Assembly (NCBI GenBank): GCA_943737045.1
Contig: CALSFV010000220.1
Location: 682,001-746,000 of the forward strand
Length of the DNA stretch: 64,000 bases
Reading direction: 5' to 3'
Origin: Parapristionchus giblindavisi
Lineage: Eukaryota > Nematoda > Chromadorea > Rhabditida > Diplogasteridae
Part shown: positions 49,556 to 60,300 of the stretch, piece after piece
How the letters are laid out: every line of letters begins with the position of its first letter
Position numbering within the stretch: position 1 is the first letter of the stretch
Program-made: the position numbers and the translations under genes
Notes under the pieces: model-generated
What the model saw: only the letters and a program-made list of their open reading frames with translations
Told to the model about the DNA's origin: nothing
The model's database searches: none

Positions 49556-49735
49556 AGCCAAAAAGCTATCAAAATATTTTGGATCAAAAATTATAATGTT
49601 ATGTTGGTGAAACATATGCGAAATTCGACTAGAACGATCAAGGTTGATTACTGGACGAAAAATAACATTTTTTTAAAATATGTAATACACACTGGAGATG
49701 TTTGTTTGCTGAGACTAAAGTTAGATGAGTAGTTG
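49556..49735 (+). repeat. Dispersed repeat, copy 1 (copy 2 at 50803)
   Basis: Begins with GCTATCAAAATATTTTGGAT and shares ordered blocks with 50803-50985, including ATTATAATGTTATGTTGG, GAAACATATGCGAAA, CGACTAGAAC and GAGATGTTTGTTTG. The copies are roughly 80 percent alike by eye. Confidence 0.8.
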
Positions 49736-50802
49736 TTTTATGAAATTTAGAGGATACGATATACACCCGCAGGACTTCGAGTGCCTTGATTAACGGGTTG
49801 CACCTTTACCTTTACCAAGATGTACTCCATTTAAAAAAAGATTTTATCGAAGCTGTTAATATAAATGATGAAGTGTTATTATACAATAGATAATAATGCG
49901 ATAATAAAATAAATGAATAAATAGATAGAAAAATAGTAAATAAATCGATCGCATAACATCACTGACAATACGACGAATATATGAATTAAAAATAAAGTAA
50001 TGATCAAAATGATTTTTAAAAAACGTATTCGAACAAGTTGAGACTAAACCGCAGAGATCAATGATCATTGGGAATTTTGGATAAATAATAAGGGCAAGAA
50101 ATATTATTTTGTGGGTAATTTATTTATTGTGAATAATGTGAAATACTGATACATAAATTCGCAATGATTCAGAGATTCATGTTTGAAGTATAGAAGAGAT
50201 CGCAGGGTACGGTAAAATAATCAGCACATACGATAAATATTGATGAGATATATGATAAAAATAATACTGGAGGTTGTTTAGTATCAAGCGATAGATGGTT
50301 ATTGTTGAAAGAGAGGAAACCGCCCACCCGACGACTCCATTGAAGCACAATGTTACTCCGGTCGCTGGATCAAAGATATGAGGCCTCGGGACATAAGATG
50401 ACCGCGAGAGTCTCAATCAAGGATAAGCAACCATCGCATGAGCTGTCGGGTCTTTACCGAACAGGCTTACCACATGTTAACTGGGACTGGTAAACCAAGT
50501 TTGGGTTACCATGGTTAACCAATTTCCAGACGCACAATGGTAAGCATTCGGTGGCAGCCGCTGCAACCAGCGGTCGAGCTGCGGGTACCACAGGACACTG
50601 GCGGTGTGCCATTGAAAGGGTGCCACCGTCAGAGTGCTGTGATACCCTCGGCATAGACAAGCAGCTAATAGAGAGGACCAAGTAGTGGGATTGGATGGGA
50701 TAGGTATTCAATTATGTAAAGGAGGTAGAGTATTTAAAGTAATGAAAAGCTATATGACCGGGGTTAAACTAGGATTGAATGATATCTGGAGGGGGATTCG
50801 AA

Positions 50803-50985
50803 AAAAACTATCAAAATATTTTGGATCAAAAATTATAATGTTATGTTGGAGAAACATATGCGAAAATCGACTAGAACCATCCGATTACTGAATGAAAAAT
50901 AAAAGTAATGTTTTGAGTATGAAATAAATACTTGAGATGTTTGTTTGTGGAGACTAGATTTAGATGGGTAGAATATTTTTGGTAC
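50803..50985 (+). repeat. Dispersed repeat, copy 2 (copy 1 at 49556)
   Basis: Same block order and orientation as the copy at 49556-49735. Its left neighbour ends in GGGATTCGAAAAAA, not shared with the other copy. Confidence 0.8.
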
Positions 50986-51394
50986 AAAGAAATCGCGAAG
51001 AATAGTGGTTCGGTTGCTATGGTATTCTTGTGCACTGTGTGAGTAAAAAAATACAATTTTCTTTCTGGTCTGCCTGACCTTTTTCTCTGATCGTCTAGAA
51101 GGGTGCAACTATAACTCCGATAAACCAATTCTTCGCGGTTTCCTATGCCTCTCGAGGATAATTCTTATGGACACTAGCAAAAGCGGAAGCAACAGAGAAA
51201 AAATCAATAGAGTTATCACAGTTAGTTACAAATATAGGATGGGAAGGAGAAGAGATGTCCTGAAATAATATAAATTGAATGGAAGCGAGTGTTTAGAGGA
51301 AGAGAAAGATAGGTAGATAGAATCATTAATGGAAATAGATCATTGATAGTTATATAGAAATATAATGGTATATAAGACGTGCATAGAGATTGTC

Positions 51395-54300
51395 TCAGAC
51401 AGAGTCAGCAGCTTCAGATTCTCTTCTTCCAATGGTCTCATCATCGTTTAGAATGGTCAATGATCTCTTCTGACGCACACCACGAAGTGAGTAGGACAAC
51501 TTTCGAGTCGGATTGACGAGGATGCCACGGAGAGGTTTGCGCTCCTCCTAAATTATCGGCTATATACGCAAATTCTAACAAATCACACATGTCACGCCCC
51601 TTTTGTGATTGGTTCCTTGCTACGGTGTGAAGTAAAAAGGTAATGGGACTATATCCCTGCTTCTCGTTACCCTCTTTCTATGTAACGCAATGACGTCTAT
51701 TGATCAAAGTAGTCTCAAAGGCAATTGATCAAAGTGTCATATGCGAGAGAGTGTGTGAGCATTTGAGAGAGTACAAAGAACGCAGAGACATCATATTGAA
51801 CGCTTACGCATTTGTGCTGTAACTCCCGCCAAAAGGAATTTGATTTCAAAAATAAGTTAAGACCCTTAAGTCATTAGTTCATTCCTTAAATCTACTGACA
51901 TCTTCAACTTGACCAGTAGGATCATCGATAGGAATTCGGATAAGTTCACGGGTCTCGTCATCCATAGGCACAAGAGAGGAGGTGGCGGCTTTGGTAACCA
52001 ATGAGTCTCTCTTCATCTAAATTAAAACAGATCTAGTGTCTCAGATAAGTATCTAGAATATGACGCACTCTACGGCATTCCTCCTGACTTGATGTGAGCG
52101 CTCCCTCGTTGGTAATTGCAGAGATCTGAATGGAGATTTGCGATACGAGCATAATTTGGGATGGCTTATGGACTAAGTCGCTAAATCATTATTTGTACCT
52201 TTCTTCCACCTGAAGACGTGCTCATGTCCTTCAATTCGATTTGTGTATTCTCACGGGGAGGACCAACGGACACAACGGATCTGTAATGTACTCGGCACTT
52301 AACACTTAAGTCGCTATGTAACTTACGCTCCAGTAGTAGCCTGAGGAACAGCCCATCTTCTCAATCCAGGCACACGCGTCGCGGTCTTTCTGATGCATGA
52401 GCAGTTCAAAAGGAATGCACGAGAATACTCGGATGATGCCATACAGAAGACGTAGAAGTTAAGGCAATGATTGAGGACTTCCAGACCGTTTCCGATGGCA
52501 CGGTACATCTAAAGTCATCATATTGTTGGGACTGCTAGGCATACGAGTATTGAGGTTAATTTTTTTTGAGCCGTTTCAGGAAAAAAAGAGGAGAAAGTAA
52601 AGAGGCATAGCGTTTTCATATTTAATTTTTTAATTAATAAAATATTGTCCTAATAACCTGGAAGTTATATGAGTATTCCTTGCTGGCATCCGTCAGAGTC
52701 ATCACAATCATCTGAGGGACATTACCCAGTACATAGATGAGACATATAAGCATCATCAGCATGGTTAATTTCTTCTCCGTGAACGAATTGAAGGTTTTCG
52801 ATTTGCCATTTGAGTGGCCACCGCGAAGAGCACCCGCGGCACGCTGGATGTTGTCCATGGAGATGGCAATTGATGAACGGACTGATGGAGTAGAGGTTGT
52901 TGAGCCGAGCATGGCCGCTGTTCCGGTGGCGGAGCGTAGACACATCTCACGACGACGTTTCTGAATTTCATAAATTAATAAAAAATGTTTTACGAATGTT
53001 GTAAGGTAGAGCGTAACCATTTTAGCGTTGAACCATTTTAAATTTTTCCGTTTTCATTTTCACGTCCCGCAAAAACCAACCTTGGTGATCTGTAGCTTGT
53101 TCGCGATTATTGCATTGAGAGCAGTCATAGTGATGACCACACACAATCTGATCATCTCACGACAGAATTTGTAATAGGTGAAGAGTGTGTTATATGGTTC
53201 CCTGAAAAGTTACAATATTTTTTAAATTGAATTATTAATTTTCCATATCTTCCGTTATATTCATGACATTTATTGATTGTGATGTAACGGGAAATTTTCA
53301 GTAAAATTCTTCGTTGAAATGTTCTTTCATCATTAGTTTCTCATTCCACTTCTTATCCTCTTCTTATCCCGTTTAATTAGACATAAGAATAGTTCTGTCG
53401 TATACACATCTTTCATTTCATTCTAACCAAGACCTATTCTTATCTTCCTCCTTCTCTTACTCTCATCGTTCCCATTAATCGATCATTCTCCCCTCTAATC
53501 CCTCCATTCCCTCCATCTCATTTCATTGTAATAAGACATAGTGCGTCTAATAGAATCGCTCCCCGATATCCCAACGATATTTATTATCCATTAAGACTTT
53601 TACCCTTTTCGAGGTATCATACAATTTAGGAGGACATCGTTAGCAAAGACCTAACGTGGTCCTTAAGGATCTTAGGATATTTATAATTTTATTAATAGCT
53701 TAAGCTTATCAACTCAACATATTTGATACAGGTTGGCAAATGATTGGCACAAGGAGGGAGTCGAACCCACGACCTCTGCCTATCCGGGGCATTGCTCTAC
53801 CATTAAGCTACCTGTGCACCGATCATTGCCTTCCAATTCTTTGTTATGGGACAAGCCCCTTAGTCTCAACTCACGCTACTGATTACAATCAATTAACGCC
53901 CTGGCGAGAACAACTTCTCATAACCAGAATTAAGAGAGAGACAGAATTGTACAGATTGAATTGAATCTGAGTGATACCCTAGTCATAGCTGGGTCAGCTC
54001 CTTGAAACATATTTGATACAGGTTGGCAAATGATTGGCACAAGGAGGGAGTCGAACCCACGACCTCTGCCTATCCGGGGCATTGCTCTACCATTAAGCTA
54101 CCTGTGCACCGATCATTGCCTTCCAATTCTTTGTTATGGGACAAGCCCCTTAGTCTCAACTCACGCTACTGATTACAATCAATTAACGCCCTGGCGAGAA
54201 CAACTTCTCATAACCAGAATTAAGAGAGAGACAGAATTGTACAGATTGAATTGAATCTGAGTGATACCCTAGTCATAGCTGGGTCAGCTCCTTGAAACAT

Positions 54301-57300
54301 ATTTGATACAGGTTGGCAAATGATTGGCACAAGGAGGGAGTCGAACCCACGACCTCTGCCTATCCGGGGCATTGCTCTACCATTAAGCTACCTGTGCACC
54401 GATCATTGCCTTCCAATTCTTTGTTATGGGACAAGCCCCTTAGTCTCAACTCACGCTACTGATTACAATCAATTAACGCCCTGGCGAGAACAACTTCTCA
54501 TAACCAGAATTAAGAGAGAGACAGAATTGTACAGATTGAATTGAATCTGAGTGATACCCTAGTCATAGCTGGGTCAGCTCCTTGAAACATATTTGATACA
54601 GGTTGGCAAATGATTGGCACAAGGAGGGAGTCGAACCCACGACCTCTGCCTATCCGGGGCATTGCTCTACCATTAAGCTACCTGTGCACCGATCATTGCC
54701 TTCCAATTCTTTGTTATGGGACAAGCCCCTTAGTCTCAACTCACGCTACTGATTACAATCAATTAACGCCCTGGCGAGAACAACTTCTCATAACCAGAAT
54801 TAAGAGAGAGACAGAATTGTACAGATTGAATTGAATCTGAGTGATACCCTAGTCATAGCTGGGTCAGCTCCTTGAAACATATTTGATACAGGTTGGCAAA
54901 TGATTGGCACAAGGAGGGAGTCGAACCCACGACCTCTGCCTATCCGGGGCATTGCTCTACCATTAAGCTACCTGTGCACCGATCATTGCCTTCCAATTCT
55001 TTGTTATCACTCAGATTCAATTCAATCTGTACAATTCTGTCTCTCTCTTAATTCTGGTTATGAGAAGTTGTTCTCGCCAGGGCGTTAATTGATTGTAATC
55101 AGTAGCGTGAGTTGAGACTAAGGGGCTTGTCCCATAACAAAGAATTGGAAGGCAATGATCGGTGCACAGGTAGCTTAATGGTAGAGCAATGCCCCGGATA
55201 GGCAGAGGTCGTGGGTTCGACTCCCTCCTTGTGCCAATCATTTGCCAACCTGTATCAAATATGTTTCAAGGAGCTGACCCAGCTATGACTAGGGTATCAC
55301 TCAGATTCAATTCAATCTGTACAATTCTGTCTCTCTCTTAATTCTGGTTATGAGAAGTTGTTCTCGCCAGGGCGTTAATTGATTGTAATCAGTAGCGTGA
55401 GTTGAGACTAAGGGGCTTGTCCCATAACAAAGAATTGGAAGGCAATGATCGGTGCACAGGTAGCTTAATGGTAGAGCAATGCCCCGGATAGGCAGAGGTC
55501 GTGGGTTCGACTCCCTCCTTGTGCCAATCATTTGCCAACCTGTATCAAATATGTTTCAAGGAGCTGACCCAGCTATGACTAGGGTATCACTCAGATTCAA
55601 TTCAATCTGTACAATTCTGTCTCTCTCTTAATTCTGGTTATGAGAAGTTGTTCTCGCCAGGGCGTTAATTGATTGTAATCAGTAGCGTGAGTTGAGACTA
55701 AGGGGCTTGTCCCATAACAAAGAATTGGAAGGCAATGATCGGTGCACAGGTAGCTTAATGGTAGAGCAATGCCCCGGATAGGCAGAGGTCGTGGGTTCGA
55801 CTCCCTCCTTGTGCCAATCATTTGCCAACCTGTATCAAATATGTTTCAAGGAGCTGACCCAGCTATGACTAGGGTATCACTCAGATTCAATTCAATCTGT
55901 ACAATTCTGTCTCTCTCTTAATTCTGGTTATGAGAAGTTGTTCTCGCCAGGGCGTTAATTGATTGTAATCAGTAGCGTGAGTTGAGACTAAGGGGCTTGT
56001 CCCATAACAAAGAATTGGAAGGCAATGATCGGTGCACAGGTAGCTTAATGGTAGAGCAATGCCCCGGATAGGCAGAGGTCGTGGGTTCGACTCCCTCCTT
56101 GTGCCAATCATTTGCCAACCTGTATCAAATATGTTTCAAGGAGCTGACCCAGCTATGACTAGGGTATCACTCAGATTCAATTCAATCTGTACAATTCTGT
56201 CTCTCTCTTAATTCTGGTTATGAGAAGTTGTTCTCGCCAGGGCGTTAATTGATTGTAATCAGTAGCGTGAGTTGAGACTAAGGGGCTTGTCCCATAACAA
56301 AGAATTGGAAGGCAATGATCGGTGCACAGGTAGCTTAATGGTAGAGCAATGCCCCGGATAGGCAGAGGTCGTGGGTTCGACTCCCTCCTTGTGCCAATCA
56401 TTTGCCAACCTGTATCAAATATGTTTCAAGGAGCTGACCCAGCTATGACTAGGGTATCACTCAGATTCAATTCAATCTGTACAATTCTGTCTCTCTCTTA
56501 ATTCTGGTTATGAGAAGTTGTTCTCGCCAGGGCGTTAATTGATTGTAATCAGTAGCGTGAGTTGAGACTAAGGGGCTTGTCCCATAACAAAGAATTGGAA
56601 GGCAATGATCGGTGCACAGGTAGCTTAATGGTAGAGCAATGCCCCGGATAGGCAGAGGTCGTGGGTTCGACTCCCTCCTTGTGCCAATCATTTGCCAACC
56701 TGTATCAAATATGTTTCAAGGAGCTGACCCAGCTATGACTAGGGTATCACTCAGATTCAATTCAATCTGTACAATTCTGTCTCTCTCTTAATTCTGGTTA
56801 TGAGAAGTTGTTCTCGCCAGGGCGTTAATTGATTGTAATCAGTAGCGTGAGTTGAGACTAAGGGGCTTGTCCCATAACAAAGAATTGGAAGGCAATGATC
56901 GGTGCACAGGTAGCTTAATGGTAGAGCAATGCCCCGGATAGGCAGAGGTCGTGGGTTCGACTCCCTCCTTGTGCCAATCATTTGCCAACCTGTATCAAAT
57001 ATGTTTCAAGGAGCTGACCCAGCTATGACTAGGGTATCACTCAGATTCAATTCAATCTGTACAATTCTGTCTCTCTCTTAATTCTGGTTATGAGAAGTTG
57101 TTCTCGCCAGGGCGTTAATTGATTGTAATCAGTAGCGTGAGTTGAGACTAAGGGGCTTGTCCCATAACAAAGAATTGGAAGGCAATGATCGGTGCACAGG
57201 TAGCTTAATGGTAGAGCAATGCCCCGGATAGGCAGAGGTCGTGGGTTCGACTCCCTCCTTGTGCCAATCATTTGCCAACCTGTATCAAATATGTTTCAAG

Positions 57301-60300
57301 GAGCTGACCCAGCTATGACTAGGGTATCACTCAGATTCAATTCAATCTGTACAATTCTGTCTCTCTCTTAATTCTGGTTATGAGAAGTTGTTCTCGCCAG
57401 GGCGTTAATTGATTGTAATCAGTAGCGTGAGTTGAGACTAAGGGGCTTGTCCCATAACAAAGAATTGGAAGGCAATGATCGGTGCACAGGTAGCTTAATG
57501 GTAGAGCAATGCCCCGGATAGGCAGAGGTCGTGGGTTCGACTCCCTCCTTGTGCCAATCATTTGCCAACCTGTATCAAATATGTTTCAAGGAGCTGACCC
57601 AGCTATGACTAGGGTATCACTCAGATTCAATTCAATCTGTACAATTCTGTCTCTCTCTTAATTCTGGTTATGAGAAGTTGTTCTCGCCAGGGCGTAAGGG
57701 GCTTGTCCCATAACAAAGAATTGGAAGGCAATGATCGGTGCACAGGTAGCTTAATGGTAGAGCAATGCCCCGGATAGGCAGAGGTCGTGGGTTCGACTCC
57801 CTCCTTGTGCCAATCATTTGCCAACCTGTATCAAATATGTTTCAAGGAGCTGACCCAGCTATGACTAGGGTATCACTCAGATTCAATTCAATCTGTACAA
57901 TTCTGTCTCTCTCTTAATTCTGGTTATGAGAAGTTGTTCTCGCCAGGGCGTTAATTGATTGTAATCAGTAGCGTGAGTTGAGACTAAGGGGCTTGTCCCA
58001 TAACAAAGAATTGGAAGGCAATGATCGGTGCACAGGTAGCTTAATGGTAGAGCAATGCCCCGGATAGGCAGAGGTCGTGGGTTCGACTCCCTCCTTGTGC
58101 CAATCATTTGCCAACCTGTATCAAATATGTTTCAAGGAGCTGACCCAGCTATGACTAGGGTATCACTCAGATTCAATTCTATCAACTCAACATTAGATTG
58201 TTGTTCACTATAGTTAATATTCTCCACAAAGGGGATTCATCGATAAGTGCATTCATTTCCGCTTCCGCTGGGAGAAAGATGGAATCCACCCTCATTTACT
58301 GCTCCTCCTCCTTCATCGCTCTGTCCTCCCTCTCCCTCTCACTCCTCTCTCCTCTTTCACTCTCCCCCCCCTCTCCCTAATATTGATGATGAACAAGGAA
58401 GCCTCGAGAGAGAATACATTCAACTCTTCAACATCATTAGTAGACTCGTGACTACAGTAGGAGGAAACATTGATTTTTAGGCTTTTGGAAATGTTTCTTA
58501 TGCATATGATCGATAGTGCTGTTATTCCTGGATAAAGGGCAAGGAGTGAAGGATCGGGAAAATCGGAGGGGGAGGATGTAGAGAGGGACAGGATGGGTAG
58601 TAAAGAAAGGAACGGACTAGGAGGGATGAGGAAGAGATAGAATGGGAGTGAGAGAGGGAAGAAAGAGGAGAGTAGTAGTGAGGTCAGATAAGCAGTTACC
58701 GTACACATTGAGTGGATTACTCGAGTCTCTGAATGTGATGAGAAAGGCGGCAAAATTAGTTTCCCCTCTCTCCTCTGTACTCATCTATTCAAAGAGTAGT
58801 AGTGCCTTCATTGAATTTTCGATCTGCTCTCTCCCCCCTCTCATAGCTATACTGAATGCGAGTACATAATGAGATTTAGTAGTACTTAGTGTCGCTTAGA
58901 CGAACTTAGTTGAACTTAACTTTACTTAAGTATACGTAGACAAATAACTTACGAGCATAGCAATTCGATGTTATTCGACACGAACCACAAGCCGTCATCT
59001 TGTTGGATGGTGACGAATTGGATCGATATGGGCAGATGAAGAAGGAAGGAGGAGATGAAGGCAGTCACGATGCAGATTTTGGCCACCTCAATATGTATTA
59101 CATACTTTGGGCTTAGGACAGAGGACTAAATACTTCGTAAATAAACTCACTCGTCTTGGATGCGCCACACGGTAATGTGGATGGGAGATGAGCAGATAGC
59201 TGTAAAGAAATTCCATATTGTCAGTTACATTTATTGGCCATTGGAACGCTATCCAATACAAGTATTGATTGATGATCTATTCATTTCAATGGTGAAAATT
59301 CATCGTACTCTGCAATATTCCTTACCTTAGCCATCTTGAATTGATCGATAAGGGAGTTATAACAAGAAGAAGAGACTGACGACTAGTGGGAAAGACGTTG
59401 GGAGTGAAGGAATATACGAACCGCCCTCATCTATCTCTCTCTCCCCATCCCTCGGTACTCTCTCCTCTCTTCTTCTCTCTATCATACTGCCGTCATCTGT
59501 CCATCTTCGCTTCTCTCACTTCTTCTTCTCCCTTCCTCACTTACTTTCAATTTTCCTTCTCTTCTCTTCTGTTCCCCCTCTATTTCTCTCTCCTCTTTAT
59601 CTCTCTGTCTCTTGTAATCCTTCTCTATCTCACAAGGAAGCCCCCGATGGTGCGATTCAGTCGACTGAATATAAGGGGGATGGAAGATGGATGGAGAGAA
59701 TAGGAGACCGATTGATTAATGAAGACAAGGGCTGACGGCTAATTCCAGCATAGTACTACGACAAATGGCCATCACGAGCGCAAGATATAAGATATAGAAA
59801 GGATAAGAGTGGAGGGAAACAAAACTAAAAAAAGGATAAAGAAACAAAATAGATACGGTAGTGAAACAATATCATCCCTTTTATTGTAATTAAGTAACAC
59901 TTGTCGGCTTTTACCAACATAATTAAATTTTCAAATCTTTATTTTTCTAACTCAAAATTCGTTTTAATGCATTCGACGCACATACAAGTACATTATTTGG
60001 TTTTGCCAATATTATATTATAGCATGTTCTTTATCCCTTTAAATTATCTCATGTCTCGTTGCGCCTCGGGCGTAGATAAATTAATAAATTATTCAGTACC
60101 GTTCCAAGGTGAGCATGAATGCGCAGTATAGTCCACCAATGAAGCACGAATTGATGATGACCCGAGTGATATGTGCTCTCCAGAAACAAATAAAGTAGTA
60201 CTGCAATTTTTTTAAATTTTTTTATTTTTTTAGAAAGTTTTAAAAAGAGTAAGGCTTACTGGAGTCTTCTCCGGTATGAGCAAATGCGCCATCACACTGC

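Larger units (their letters stand above)
48768..51394. other. No gene seen; dispersed repeats and a Tc1-like end
   Basis: Contains a sequence resembling a Tc1/mariner terminal repeat (ACAGTACCGTGCAAAAGTAT at about 49022) without a visible partner, and two copies of a dispersed repeat (49556-49735 and 50803-50985). The 120-aa frame at 48887-49249 crosses the Tc1-like end and is not treated as a gene. Confidence 0.4.
53721..58179. repeat. Inverted tandem array of 290-bp units carrying tRNA-like sequences
   Basis: Unit length is 290 bases. The left arm (53721-55007) has four full units and a truncated fifth, tRNA-like sequence on the minus strand. The right arm (from 55005) has eleven tRNA-like copies on the plus strand; the tenth lacks 34 bases, making a 256-base unit. 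Copies look identical by eye apart from that. Arms meet at TTGTTATCACTCAG, where three bases (TAT, 55005-55007) fit both sides. The whole is flanked by TATCAACTCAACAT at 53707-53720 and again at 58180-58193, as expected for a target-site duplication. The unit contains no TTTT or AAAA. It lies in an intron of the GPCR at 51395-61640. It could be a multimeric tRNA-derived SINE-like insertion, or satellite amplified from one. Confidence 0.95.

Noticed and set aside
52737..52964. Plus-strand and shifted frames over the receptor third loop
   Set aside because: Shadows of the receptor exon 52658-52960.
53747..53817. Functional serine tRNA (GGA anticodon)
   Set aside because: No U33, no long variable arm, pyrimidine at 37 and a mismatched first anticodon-stem pair.
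53740..58107. Sixteen identical or near-identical open frames of 62-74 aa (containing RRESNPRP) opposite the tRNA-like sequences
   Set aside because: They are the antisense translation of the tRNA-like T arm and flank, repeated because the DNA is repeated; a familiar false-gene pattern.
53721..58179. CRISPR array
   Set aside because: The whole 290-bp unit repeats without unique spacers, in two orientations, and the genome is eukaryotic.
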